From the NCBI GenBank assembly GCA_041658205.1, contig JBBAAO010000002.1, forward strand, positions 496,001 to 560,000: DNA of 64,000 nucleotides, in the 5' to 3' direction. This DNA is from Bacteroidota bacterium. GTDB taxonomy: Bacteria > Bacteroidota > Ignavibacteria > UBA10030 > UBA8401. Both the position numbers and the translations under genes were made by a program. The notes under the pieces were generated by a model. It ran no database searches. It had not been told where the DNA came from and saw only the letters and a list, made by a program, of their open reading frames with translations. Below, in pieces: positions 8,253-16,495 of the stretch (position 1 is the stretch's first letter; the number at the start of each line of letters is the position of its first letter).

Positions 8253-8295
8253 GGTCATTTTGAACCCTGATGCCACACTGAGCGAAGGGGATTGG
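8253..8295. repeat. Second dispersed intergenic repeat, GTCATTTTGAACCCTGA type
   Basis: The sequence GTCATTTTGAACCCTGA followed by CACTGAGCGAAGGGGATT has the word order of a common dispersed intergenic repeat family. It lies about 75 bases past the zincin stop codon. Confidence 0.5.
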
Positions 8296-8544
8296 GCTGT
8301 GGGAATTGAACATAGTATCAGATTTACCGTTATCATTTTGTATTATGCGGCACTACAAACAACGGGCCTTCGCCGTGCTAAGTAAAAAATATCCAAGGCT
8401 TCCGCCAAAAAGAAGGCAGACAAGTGCTCAGATCCTTCCCTCCGTTCCGGATCGCAATAGTCCCATTTTAAAAAATGGCGTCTAAAAACAATTCTATCAA
8501 AATTCAATTCTATCATTACCTTTCCACCCCACCTAAACTTTTCG

Positions 8545-8622
8545 TATATTACAGTGCAATTGTAAGGATTCCCCGACAGCGACCGGAAATGTTACAGAGC
8601 CGCGCGGGGAATGATGTTTTTT
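8545..8622 (+). promoter_or_regulatory. Possible promoter plus leader hairpin with T-run upstream of the ABC-F gene
   Basis: A TATATT box (8545-8550) is followed about 20 bases on by an inverted repeat. Its arms are ATTCCCCG at 8568-8575 and CGGGGAAT at 8605-8612, and a run of six Ts follows at 8617-8622. The whole lies 110 bases before the ABC-F start. It could be a leader attenuator, since ABC-F genes are often controlled this way, or the terminator of a short RNA of about 60 bases. The four bases between stem and T-run weaken the terminator reading. Confidence 0.35.
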
Positions 8623-8639
8623 AGCGGGATTTGCCCTTT

Positions 8640-8660
8640 TCTATGTGCCTATGTGGTTTG
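8640..8660. repeat. Period-7 repeat, inverted ACCACAT family
   Basis: Three 7-base words (TCTATGT, GCCTATG, TGGTTTG) are the reverse complement of the CAAACCA/CATAGGC/ACATAGA words. They belong to the same family as 14226-14253 but on the opposite strand. Confidence 0.55.
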
Positions 8661-8688
8661 CTTTTTAAAAATAATTCAAGTTTTTATT

Positions 8689-8731
8689 GTTATCTGTAAT
8701 CTCACAATCTGAAATCTGTCGTCTGTTAATC
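8689..8731. repeat. Period-7 repeat, GTnATCT family
   Basis: Six 7-base words with one single-base slip: GTTATCT, GTAATCT, then ACAATCT, GAAATCT, GTCGTCT, GTTAATC. It ends just before the ABC-F ATG at 8733, so it would form the gene's immediate 5' untranslated region. Related words occur at about 7603-7622. Confidence 0.6.
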
Positions 8732-8732
8732 G

Positions 8733-10712
8733 ATGCTCTCTCTTAATAATCTTACCGTAAACTTTGGCGAACGTTACTTGTTCGACGATATCTCTTTCAC
8801 CATCAATCCTCACGATCGCATTGGTCTTGTCGGCAGCAACGGCGCAGGCAAATCCACACTGATGAAAATCATTGCCGGAATCAATCCGCCGATGGAAGGA
8901 AGCGTGAACAAAGCGCGATTTGTCTCGGTCGGCTACCTTCCGCAGGATGCCGTGGTTGATTCGGACGCCTCTCTTTATAAAGAGGTGGAGTCTGCATTTG
9001 AAGATGTGTTACTGATTGAGCAGGAACTGGGCGAAGCATACGAAAAACTTGCGGTAACAGACCATACTTCTGAAGAATATTTGGAACTGCTTGAAATTAT
9101 CGGTGAACTACAGCACAAACAGGAAGAAGCAGATGCTTACCGTTTGAAGTCGAAAATCGAAACCGTTTTGATGGGTCTTGGATTTACGATGCAGGATATG
9201 GAGAAGAACGTCCGCGCTTTCAGCGGTGGCTGGCAAATGCGTATTGCGCTGGCAAAATTATTATTAAAAGAGCCTTCCGTTTTGCTATTGGACGAACCGA
9301 CCAACCATTTGGATATCGAATCCTTACAATGGCTGGAAGACTATCTCCGCAATTATAACGGCGCTATTATGCTTATTTCGCATGATCGTGCATTCCTCGA
9401 TTCACTTACGAAAAAAACCTGTGCTCTTTCGCTTGGTAATATGGAGATCTATTCGGGCAATTATTCATTCTATGAAAAAGAACGAGTAATCCGCAAAGAG
9501 CTCGCAATGAACCAGAAAAAGAATCAAGAATCCCAATTAAAGCAGACGCAGGAGTTCATTGATCGCTTTCGTTACAAAGCAAGTAAAGCAAGACAGGTTC
9601 AAAGTCGTGTGAAGCAATTGGAGAAAGTGGAACTGATTGAGATCGAAGATGAAGAGGATGAGATCCATTTCCATTTTCCGCAGGCGCAATCCAGCGGCCG
9701 TGTGGTGATGGAACTGAAGAATATTCACAAAACATATCCATCATCGGATGGACAAGTGGGTGTGGAGAAAGTTGTGTATGAAGATCTCACCTATACAATT
9801 GAACGGGGAGACCGCATTGCTATCGTTGGCGTGAACGGGGCAGGAAAGTCTACCATTTCCAAGATTGCTGCGGGAGTGGAGCCATTTCAGTCGGGCGAGC
9901 GGGTAGAAGGATACAATGTAATCGTCTCGTACTTCGCGCAGCATCAGGCGGATGAATTGAGTCCGAACAAAGAGGTGCTGCAGACAGTGGATGAAGTTGC
10001 AGATGGGGAAATTCGTATGAGATTGCGGACTATTCTGGGATCATTCCTTTTTAAGGGAGATGATGTCTTCAAAAAAGTGAAAGTTCTTTCCGGCGGAGAA
10101 AAGAGTCGTTTGGCATTGGCGAAAATGCTTCTTGCTCCAGCCAATTTCCTGATTATGGACGAACCGACGAACCATTTGGACATGCGTTCCAAAAAAGTGT
10201 TGCAGGAAGCTCTCAAAGAATTCGATGGAACGTATCTGATCGTTTCGCATGATCGCGCATTTTTGGATACGATCGTTAACAAAGTGCTGGAGATTTCTCC
10301 GAATGGCGGTGTCCGTACATACCTCGGTAACGTGAGCGATTATATCGCGAAGAAAAAAGTGGAAAAGAAACAACTGTCAATTGACAATGGACAATTGAAG
10401 GCGGAGAAGAGAAATGCTGAAAAGGTCGCGGTCAATGCAAAGAGTGAAGAAAATCAGAAGTCAAAAGTTAAAAGTGAAACAGAGCATTCGAGGAAAAATT
10501 TACATCAGTTAAAGAAAAAATTAGAACAAGTGGAAAAAGATATCGCTGCTGTTGAAGAGCAGAAAGCAATGTTGGAAAAGAAAATGGCGGGCGAAGAGTA
10601 CATTAAGTATCCGTTGAAAGCAAAAACCATTTCGGCAGAATATGATGCTGTCACGAAAAAACTGAATGTGTTGATGGAAGAGTGGGAAAAAGTTTCTTCA
10701 GAAATAGAATAA
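8733..10712 (+). CDS. ABC-F subfamily ATPase (translation factor type)
   Basis: This encodes 659 residues with two fused ABC domains and no membrane segments. Domain 1 has Walker A GSNGAGKST (about 36-44), signature FSGGWQMRIALAK and Walker B LLLDEPTNHLD. Domain 2 has GVNGAGKST, LSGGEKSRLALAK and LIMDEPTNHLD. A charged linker lies between them, and a C-terminal coiled coil of about 600-655 matches the Uup-like group. ABC-F proteins act on the ribosome, for example by relieving stalling or giving antibiotic resistance. The segment before the coiled coil (about residues 548-585) is read through two period-7 repeats (10374-10401 and 10456-10483), which probably expanded the linker without breaking the frame. 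Confidence 0.93.
   Translation: MLSLNNLTVNFGERYLFDDISFTINPHDRIGLVGSNGAGKSTLMKIIAGINPPMEGSVNKARFVSVGYLPQDAVVDSDASLYKEVESAFEDVLLIEQELGEAYEKLAVTDHTSEEYLELLEIIGELQHKQEEADAYRLKSKIETVLMGLGFTMQDMEKNVRAFSGGWQMRIALAKLLLKEPSVLLLDEPTNHLDIESLQWLEDYLRNYNGAIMLISHDRAFLDSLTKKTCALSLGNMEIYSGNYSFYEKERVIRKELAMNQKKNQESQLKQTQEFIDRFRYKASKARQVQSRVKQLEKVELIEIEDEEDEIHFHFPQAQSSGRVVMELKNIHKTYPSSDGQVGVEKVVYEDLTYTIERGDRIAIVGVNGAGKSTISKIAAGVEPFQSGERVEGYNVIVSYFAQHQADELSPNKEVLQTVDEVADGEIRMRLRTILGSFLFKGDDVFKKVKVLSGGEKSRLALAKMLLAPANFLIMDEPTNHLDMRSKKVLQEALKEFDGTYLIVSHDRAFLDTIVNKVLEISPNGGVRTYLGNVSDYIAKKKVEKKQLSIDNGQLKAEKRNAEKVAVNAKSEENQKSKVKSETEHSRKNLHQLKKKLEQVEKDIAAVEEQKAMLEKKMAGEEYIKYPLKAKTISAEYDAVTKKLNVLMEEWEKVSSEIE
10374..10401. 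repeat. Period-7 repeat inside the ABC-F coding sequence, TTGACAA family
   Basis: Words CTGTCAA, TTGACAA, TGGACAA and TTGAAGG follow one another exactly. The repeat is translated in frame as part of the linker before the C-terminal coiled coil. Confidence 0.65.
10456..10483. repeat. Second period-7 repeat inside the ABC-F coding sequence, AAAAGTn family
   Basis: Words AGAAGTC, AAAAGTT, AAAAGTG and AAACAGA are translated as a Lys/Ser/Val-rich stretch (QKSKVKSET). It is about 55 bases after the previous repeat. Confidence 0.6.
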
Positions 10713-10715
10713 ATG

Positions 10716-10805
10716 ATAATGCAGAATGAAGAATGTAGAATGATGAATGGAAGCCAAAAAAGTTTGATTGTGATTCTTCATTCTCCACTATCCATTCTCC
10801 ATTGA
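10716..10805. repeat. Inverted pair of period-7 repeats, AGAATGA / CCATTCT
   Basis: The left arm has five words at 10716-10750 (ATAATGC, AGAATGA, AGAATGT, AGAATGA, TGAATGG). A 20-base loop follows. The right arm has five words at 10771-10805 (TGATTCT, TCATTCT, CCACTAT, CCATTCT, CCATTGA), which are degenerate complements of the left arm. It begins 3 bases after the ABC-F stop and ends just before the next gene, so it fills the spacer completely and could fold as a long hairpin in RNA. Confidence 0.75.
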
Positions 10806-10809
10806 TCGA

Positions 10810-11697
10810 ATGATTAACCCCAAAAATATTTCTGCTCTTGGTTGGATGCTCTTCAGTGCGTTTTGCTTTGCGTTGATGGGAGCGTTTACACATTCACTGA
10901 AAGATACGTTCGACTGGCGCATAACCGGATTTGCACGCGCGTTTATCAATTTTATCTTCGTCCTCATCCTTGCCTATTTGACAAAAAAACCGTTAATGTT
11001 CTTCGATGTTCCCTCGTCGTTATGGTGGAGAAGTATTGTCGGCTCGCTCTCTATTCTTTGTACTTTCTACGTTTTTGCAAATCTTCCCCTGGCCGAAGCA
11101 ACGTCTCTTGTGAACCTTGTTCCAATTTGGATGGCGCTCATTATTGCTTTTGTGGCGAATCAACCGATCCATCGTTCGGTGCTTATTTCTATCTTATGTG
11201 GAATCGCCGGTGTCTATTTTATTCAGCAGCCGCATTTCGATCAGGGAAACTTTGCTATTGTTGTGGGAATTTTTCAAGCACTGTTTGCAGCGGTTGCTGT
11301 TTATAATTTGCATCGCACAAAAGGACTTCATCCCACAACCGTTGTTGCACATTTTACCGGGGTCGCAAGCGTTATCACATTTGTTGTTTTGATTCCCTCG
11401 CTCCCTCATTTATTCGAAGGGGAGAAATATACCTTACCGGTGATTGGTGAATTGCTTGGGATCGGATTAACGGGAACAGCCGCACAGCTTGCTATGACGC
11501 GAGCGTATATGCTTGGAAATCCTGCACAAAATTCCACCGTCGGCTTGGCGCAGGTTGCATTTGCAACGGTGTTTGATGTTATAATTTGGGATCGATCATT
11601 CAGCCTTGAAACGATCATCGGCATTTTATTGATTACCATTCCAACCACATTTTTTGTCGCAAGAATTCAATTGCGGAACAGGGCGCAAGGAGTGTAG
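10810..11697 (+). CDS. EamA/DMT family transporter
   Basis: This encodes 295 residues with about ten hydrophobic helices in two EamA-type repeats (about 8-140 and 150-290). The first half has the typical FALMGAFTHSLKD and FARAFINFIFVL region, and the second half QALFAAVAVYNLHR and GTAAQLAMTRAY. DMT-superfamily inner-membrane proteins export or take up small metabolites such as amino acids or S-adenosylmethionine. The substrate cannot be read from sequence. The upstream spacer consists of the heptad inverted pair. Confidence 0.85.
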   Translation: MINPKNISALGWMLFSAFCFALMGAFTHSLKDTFDWRITGFARAFINFIFVLILAYLTKKPLMFFDVPSSLWWRSIVGSLSILCTFYVFANLPLAEATSLVNLVPIWMALIIAFVANQPIHRSVLISILCGIAGVYFIQQPHFDQGNFAIVVGIFQALFAAVAVYNLHRTKGLHPTTVVAHFTGVASVITFVVLIPSLPHLFEGEKYTLPVIGELLGIGLTGTAAQLAMTRAYMLGNPAQNSTVGLAQVAFATVFDVIIWDRSFSLETIIGILLITIPTTFFVARIQLRNRAQGV

Positions 11698-11702
11698 GAA
11701 AA

Positions 11703-11775
11703 GCGGCTGTTAGCAGTTGGCTATTAGCTTTTGTATGTATGCTAATAGCTAAAAGCCAAGAGCTAATAGCTCCAT
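11703..11775. repeat. Inverted pair of period-7 repeats, TTAGCTA family
   Basis: Left words are GCGGCTG, TTAGCAG, TTGGCTA and TTAGCTT (11703-11730). A loop of about 10 bases follows. Right words are GCTAATA, GCTAAAA, GCCAAGA, GCTAATA and GCTCCAT (11741-11775). The arms are complementary, including a perfect GCTATTAGC/GCTAATAGC core. It fills the gap between the EamA and dGTPase-like genes. The word family matches the arms around the S23/IVP gene at 33573-34070. Confidence 0.75.
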
Positions 11776-11787
11776 ATTTTTTTAATT

Positions 11788-13053
11788 ATGAACAACACAT
11801 TTTACAATTCATTCGACACGCAATGCCGCGAAGATGAACGGAAGAACGACTATCGGACACCGTTTGAACAAGATCGGGATCGGATCATTCACACTGCTTC
11901 GTTTCGTAGACTGCAAGCAAAGACACAAGTATTTCTTTCCGGAGAATACGATTTTTACCGGACGCGGCTCACGCACTCATTAGAAGTTGCGCAGATTGGT
12001 AGAGCTATCTGTTCATACTTGCAGCGGAAGAGTCCATTCTTTTCTGATACATTTTATATCGATTCTCATCTTGTGGAAGCAATCTGTCTTTCTCACGATC
12101 TTGGCCATCCGCCGTTCGGACATGCGGGAGAACGGACACTGCACAACGTGATGAGACAATATGGAGGATTTGAAGGGAATGCACAAACGCTTCGGTTGCT
12201 TACGGAAACAGTTTATTCCGATAAAGTTTCGCGCAAGGGAATGAATCCTACTCGGTCATTTTTGGATGGCGTGTTGAAATATAAAACGTTCTACGGTGAA
12301 TTGAACAATCCGAAAAATCACTTCATCTATAATGAGCAAAAACAGTTTCTCGATTTTGTTTTTGAAGGCGTTGATATCACAAAAGAAATTGAAGCAGGAA
12401 AGACAAGGGATTATTTTCGCAGCATTGAATGTCAGATTATGGACTGGTCGGACGACGTCGCCTATTCATTGAATGATGTTGCCGACGGGATTCATTCCGG
12501 ATTTATCACACAGCAGAAGATTGAACGCTGGGCGGAATCACAGAAGTTCGACGAGGATCTGCAGTTGAGTTTGAAGAAACTGTTTGATGCTATGAAGGAG
12601 GGACGCGTTGAACGTTCGCTCTCCAGCAAAATCGGAAAATATATTGAATCGTGCAGCGTTGTGGAAACAATAAATGTGATGAGTGGAAAAACGAATCGGT
12701 ACCGTTTTAATCTTGTGATCGATGAAAAAGCAAAAAAAGAATCGCAAATGTTCAAACAACTTTCGCTCGATCTGGTTTTTCTTTCCCCACAGCTTCACCA
12801 GTTGGAAAAAAAGGGGGATTACCTCTTAAAGAGAATCTTCGACACGTTTGCGGATAATTATCTTGGAAAAGAAAAATTTGAATTGAACCTGCTCCCAAAA
12901 TATGTGGAGCAAAATTTCAGCACTGCATCGGACACCAACCACCGTGCTCGATTGCTCTGCGATTATATCGCCGGAATGACCGATGGTTTTGCTATTAGAA
13001 CATACAAACGCTTATTCGATCCAGAGTTTGGTTCGATGGTAGATTTGATTTAA
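11788..13053 (+). CDS. dgt: dGTP triphosphohydrolase-like protein (HD domain)
   Basis: This encodes 421 residues. The N-terminus has the family pattern (YRTPFEQDRDRIIHTASFRRL, broken by its turn after DRDR), then TRLTHSLEVAQIGR with the first metal His and the HD motif LSHDLGHPPFGHAGE near 105-120. The later IMDWSDDVAYSLNDVADG is also typical. The enzyme hydrolyses dGTP, or other dNTPs in this subgroup, to the nucleoside and triphosphate, affecting dNTP pools and sometimes limiting phage replication. Cytoplasmic and free-standing, with heptad repeats on both sides. Confidence 0.88.
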   Translation: MNNTFYNSFDTQCREDERKNDYRTPFEQDRDRIIHTASFRRLQAKTQVFLSGEYDFYRTRLTHSLEVAQIGRAICSYLQRKSPFFSDTFYIDSHLVEAICLSHDLGHPPFGHAGERTLHNVMRQYGGFEGNAQTLRLLTETVYSDKVSRKGMNPTRSFLDGVLKYKTFYGELNNPKNHFIYNEQKQFLDFVFEGVDITKEIEAGKTRDYFRSIECQIMDWSDDVAYSLNDVADGIHSGFITQQKIERWAESQKFDEDLQLSLKKLFDAMKEGRVERSLSSKIGKYIESCSVVETINVMSGKTNRYRFNLVIDEKAKKESQMFKQLSLDLVFLSPQLHQLEKKGDYLLKRIFDTFADNYLGKEKFELNLLPKYVEQNFSTASDTNHRARLLCDYIAGMTDGFAIRTYKRLFDPEFGSMVDLI

Positions 13054-13060
13054 AAAACAA

Positions 13061-13088
13061 ACCACAAAGACACTAAGGTCACAGAGAA
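13061..13088. repeat. Period-7 repeat, ACCACAA/AGACACT family
   Basis: Words ACCACAA, AGACACT, AAGGTCA and CAGAGAA start 8 bases after the dGTPase-like stop, in the short spacer before the next gene. Same family as 5231-5258 and 14226-14253. Confidence 0.6.
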
Positions 13089-13109
13089 AAAATTGTATAA
13101 GGCTTTATC

Positions 13110-14219
13110 ATGGGAAATGAACAATGGTATAACATTAGCAATGTCGAAAGTATTGATTCTCCATCGTTGATCTTATACAAAGAACGGGTCAAAAATAATA
13201 TCCGGCAATGTGTCCGTACGGTGAAAGATGTTTCACTGCTTCGACCTCATGTGAAGACGAATAAAATTGCGGAAGTGTGCAGAATGATGATGGAGGAGGG
13301 GATCTCGAAATTCAAATGTGCCACTATTGCTGAAGCCGAAATGCTCGGCTCGATTGAAGCCCACGATATTCTTCTTGCCTATCAACCAGTCGGCCCTAAA
13401 ATCAATCGTTTACTGAAGATTGTGAAGCGATATCCCAATTCTCAGTTTTCTTGTTTGATTGATCATGTTCAGGCAGCGGAACATATTTCAAAAATCTTTC
13501 ACGCATTCTCTTCAATTATCAATGTGTATATTGATTTGAATGTTGGTATGAACCGTACGGGAATTACACCTGCAAATGCCGAAGCGCTAATCAATTCACT
13601 CAAGAAATTTCCAGAAATTCATGTCGCAGGATTTCATGTGTATGACGGACAGATTAATAATCCCGATCCGGTGGTGAGAAAAAAAAGAAGTGATGAAGGA
13701 TTCGCGCAAGTGACCGAGCTTTTAAATCTGGTACAGGAAAAATATCATCAAAAAATGACGATCATTGCGGGAGGTTCGACAACTTTTTCTGCGCATGCTG
13801 TTAGGGAAGGTGTTGAATGCAGTCCCGGAACATTTGTTTTTTGGGATTTCGGATACAAACAGATGATGCCGGAAGCGCCGTTCGATTATGCAGTGTTGAT
13901 CTTGACAAGAGTAATCTCCATTGTCGATGATAAAACAATTACGGTTGATCTTGGCTACAAATCTGTTTCATCGGAAAATCCACAGCCGCGGGTCCACTTT
14001 TTGAACGCTCCGGATGCTGTTCCGGCAGCACATAGCGAAGAACATTTAGTGTTGGAAGTTCCGGATTCCAAAAGGTATTCACCGGGCGATGTGTTATACG
14101 GAGTGCCAAGACATATTTGTCCGACTGTTGCGTTGTACGAACGCATTACTGTAGCCGAAGGAAATTCGATCGTCGGTGAGTGGAAAATTATTGCAAGGGA
14201 TAAAAAATTAGAATTTTAA
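13110..14219 (+). CDS. D-threonine aldolase/D-serine dehydratase-like PLP enzyme
   Basis: This encodes 369 residues. The alanine-racemase-type N-terminal barrel starts with SPSLILYKERVKNN and carries the PLP lysine in RPHVKTNK (Lys49). It continues with YIDLNVGMNRTGI, GFHVYDGQI and the phosphate-binding region AGGSTTFSAHA. The C-terminal beta domain has the conserved metal-site pattern EEHLVLEV and GDVLYGVPRHICPTVALYE (broken here after PRHIC). Members cleave or dehydrate D-3-hydroxyamino acids. Heptad repeats occupy both spacers. Confidence 0.82.
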   Translation: MGNEQWYNISNVESIDSPSLILYKERVKNNIRQCVRTVKDVSLLRPHVKTNKIAEVCRMMMEEGISKFKCATIAEAEMLGSIEAHDILLAYQPVGPKINRLLKIVKRYPNSQFSCLIDHVQAAEHISKIFHAFSSIINVYIDLNVGMNRTGITPANAEALINSLKKFPEIHVAGFHVYDGQINNPDPVVRKKRSDEGFAQVTELLNLVQEKYHQKMTIIAGGSTTFSAHAVREGVECSPGTFVFWDFGYKQMMPEAPFDYAVLILTRVISIVDDKTITVDLGYKSVSSENPQPRVHFLNAPDAVPAAHSEEHLVLEVPDSKRYSPGDVLYGVPRHICPTVALYERITVAEGNSIVGEWKIIARDKKLEF

Positions 14220-14225
14220 TAGCAC

Positions 14226-14253
14226 TACCACATAGGCACATAGGACACAGAGA
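14226..14253. repeat. Period-7 repeat, TACCACA/TAGGCAC family
   Basis: Words TACCACA, TAGGCAC, ATAGGAC and ACAGAGA follow directly after the previous gene's stop codon at 14217-14219. Same family as 5231-5258 and 13061-13088. Confidence 0.6.
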
Positions 14254-14296
14254 AAATCAATAGATCTGCCTTGTGTTTCAATCATTGAAAGAAATT

Positions 14297-15718
14297 ATGG
14301 AAATTAAAAAAGACGACATTATTGAAGTGACCATCGAATCGACAGGATTTGAAGGGAAGAGTGTTGCCCGCATTGATGGGATGGTCGTCTTTGTTGACGG
14401 CGCCATAGCCGGCGATGTGGTAAAAGCAAAAGTTTATAAATCCAAAAAGAAATATGCCGAAGCGAAGTTAGTCGAACTTGTCACTCCTTCTCCTCAACGG
14501 ACTGCCGCCCGCTGCAAATATTTTGGCGTGTGCGGTGGCTGTAAGTGGCAGCATGTTGAATACGCGACACAGTTGGGATATAAGCAGCAGCATGTTGCCG
14601 ATGCGCTTGAACGGATTGGTGGATTCAAAGGATTGCAGATTGAACCAATTATCGGTTCAGATGATATCTTCTACTATCGGAACAAATTGGAGTTTTCGTT
14701 CAGCGACAAACCGTGGTGGACCGAAAAGGATATTGCCGATCTACAGGTTCGCGAAGGTATTGAAAATAATTTTGCGGTTGGTTTTCATGTGCCTCAGCGT
14801 TGGGATAAAGTGTTGAACATCGACGAATGTTTTCTGCAATCTGAACTGAGCACTGGAATTTTGAATGAGGTTAGAGCGTTTGCATTGAAGAACACTATTC
14901 CCGCCTTTTCACCTGACTCTGAAACCGGATATTTCCGTAATCTTGTTATCCGTGAAGGGAAGAATACCGGCGATGTAATGGTAAACGTAGTTTCGTTTGA
15001 AGATTCCCCTGAAGTGATGGAACGACTCTCTGCCGAATTACAAAAACAATTCCCCGAGATTACTACCATCATCAACAATATAACGAAGAAAAAATCGCAA
15101 GTGGCGGTCGGTGAATATGAAAAACATTATTATGGCGATGGGATTATTCACGATAAACTGGGAAAACATCTGTTTCAGATTTCAGCGAATTCCTTTTTTC
15201 AGACAAATACAAAACAGGCGGAACGGCTTTATTCCATTGCAAAAGATTTTGCTGCATTCAAACCGACTGATGTTGTGTACGATCTCTATTGCGGAACAGG
15301 AAGTATCGGAATTTATATTTCCGATTTTGTCCAGCAGGTGATTGGGATTGAATTGGTAGAAAGTTCCATCCAAAATGCCCGAAAAAATGCCGAGTTAAAC
15401 GGTATCACCAATTGCGAATTTATCGCCGGAGATTTGAAAGATTTATTGACAAAAGATGTCGAGTGGAGAAAACGATATGCACAACCCGACGTGATTATTG
15501 TCGACCCGCCCCGCAACGGTATGCATCCGAAAGCGGTGGAAGAATTGGGAAGAATGAAAGTGCCAACAATCGTCTACGTCAGCTGCAATCCCGCGACACT
15601 TGCTCGAGACTTACAAATGCTTGCCAAGGACGGATATAAGATTGAGAAAGTGCAGCCGGTGGATATGTTCCCACACACATATCATATAGAATGTGTGGTG
15701 AAATTAGTCTTGGCTTGA
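14297..15718 (+). CDS. rlmD: 23S rRNA (uracil-C5)-methyltransferase, RlmD/RumA type
   Basis: This encodes 473 residues from ATG 14297; a GTG at 14273 would add eight residues. The N-terminal TRAM domain (about 1-60) binds RNA. It is followed by the iron-sulfur cysteines CKYFGVCGGCKWQH. The SAM-binding motif is VYDLYCGTGSIGIYI. The catalytic motif VDPPRNGMHP and the nucleophile motif YVSCNPATLARD are intact. Proteins of this group methylate uridine at C5 in 23S rRNA (position 1939 in E. coli). The exact site cannot be read from sequence, since RlmCD- and TrmA-type relatives are similar. Confidence 0.88.
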   Translation: MEIKKDDIIEVTIESTGFEGKSVARIDGMVVFVDGAIAGDVVKAKVYKSKKKYAEAKLVELVTPSPQRTAARCKYFGVCGGCKWQHVEYATQLGYKQQHVADALERIGGFKGLQIEPIIGSDDIFYYRNKLEFSFSDKPWWTEKDIADLQVREGIENNFAVGFHVPQRWDKVLNIDECFLQSELSTGILNEVRAFALKNTIPAFSPDSETGYFRNLVIREGKNTGDVMVNVVSFEDSPEVMERLSAELQKQFPEITTIINNITKKKSQVAVGEYEKHYYGDGIIHDKLGKHLFQISANSFFQTNTKQAERLYSIAKDFAAFKPTDVVYDLYCGTGSIGIYISDFVQQVIGIELVESSIQNARKNAELNGITNCEFIAGDLKDLLTKDVEWRKRYAQPDVIIVDPPRNGMHPKAVEELGRMKVPTIVYVSCNPATLARDLQMLAKDGYKIEKVQPVDMFPHTYHIECVVKLVLA

Positions 15719-15723
15719 TAATT

Positions 15724-16491
15724 CTAAAATCCGATGGCGAGTCCGCTGTGAAAGAACACTCCGCCTGCCGAAAAATCTAGACCGACATTTTTATCGGTAA
15801 CGGTGTTTGCAAATCCGTTAAATCCTAATACTCGATACCCCCCTTCAAGATGCACTGACACTGTTGGTAGAAAATGAATGTTCAACTGTGCGCTGAACCG
15901 ATATCCCATTGTCTCCGAATGATAGTTGTTCGAAGATGTTGTCCGGATTTTGTTTGAGTTTGTGACTGCAAATTCTTCGTTCATATAACCGAGCGCGTAG
16001 ATAAATTCTGCTTGAATCTGCGCAACATGATTATGGGTGGCCACACCAAAACCGAATGATAACGGATAAACGGTGTATTGTTCAGTAATTTCAGTTCGCA
16101 GCGATCCGACAACTGTTGATGAACTATTCACTTCCTCAGAGATATACGTGTATTTATAATCATTTTGCATCCTGCCGACACGCAGGATCAATAATTTATA
16201 ATCGTTCAATGGTCGGGCCGTAAATGTGATTGTTAACTCTTCGAACGGTTTTGTCACGTCGGAAAATTGCTGATACTGATTGCCGTTTTGGGCGACTCCT
16301 TGATTGTCTACATCATTGACTTGTGTATGACTGTCGATATTCTCTTTCTGCAAATTATCATTAGAGATGCCATAGATGAACGCAAGTCTAAACTGTGGAT
16401 ATGTTTTTGTTGTATCCTTCAATGCCTGTGCAACGGAGTTTGAGACAAACATCATAAGCATGAAAACAATAACGAGGAGAGTGTTTCTCAT
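15724..16491 (-). CDS. Outer-membrane beta-barrel-like protein
   Basis: This encodes 255 residues. A Sec signal peptide ends near SVAQA. The mature part has many amphipathic strands rich in Tyr, Ser, Thr and Gly (LTITFTARPLNDYKLLILRVG, broken before its last turn; HVAQIQAEFIYALGYM) and ends with a hydrophobic strand GGVFFHSGLAIGF, suggesting a small barrel. No family name can be given. It overlaps nothing but lies 4 bases after the lipoprotein gene (16496-16876), so the two are cotranscribed. Confidence 0.65.
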   Translation of the reverse strand: MRNTLLVIVFMLMMFVSNSVAQALKDTTKTYPQFRLAFIYGISNDNLQKENIDSHTQVNDVDNQGVAQNGNQYQQFSDVTKPFEELTITFTARPLNDYKLLILRVGRMQNDYKYTYISEEVNSSSTVVGSLRTEITEQYTVYPLSFGFGVATHNHVAQIQAEFIYALGYMNEEFAVTNSNKIRTTSSNNYHSETMGYRFSAQLNIHFLPTVSVHLEGGYRVLGFNGFANTVTDKNVGLDFSAGGVFFHSGLAIGF

Positions 16492-16495
16492 GGAA

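Larger units (their letters stand above)
8178..8732. other. 555-base intergenic region with dispersed repeats and an ABC-F leader
   Basis: No credible gene is visible. From left to right it contains a dispersed repeat at 8253-8295, degenerate repeat-like sequence to about 8500, a TATATT box at 8545-8550, a hairpin followed by a T-run at 8568-8622, and two period-7 repeats at 8640-8660 and 8689-8731 that abut the ABC-F start codon. Confidence 0.6.
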
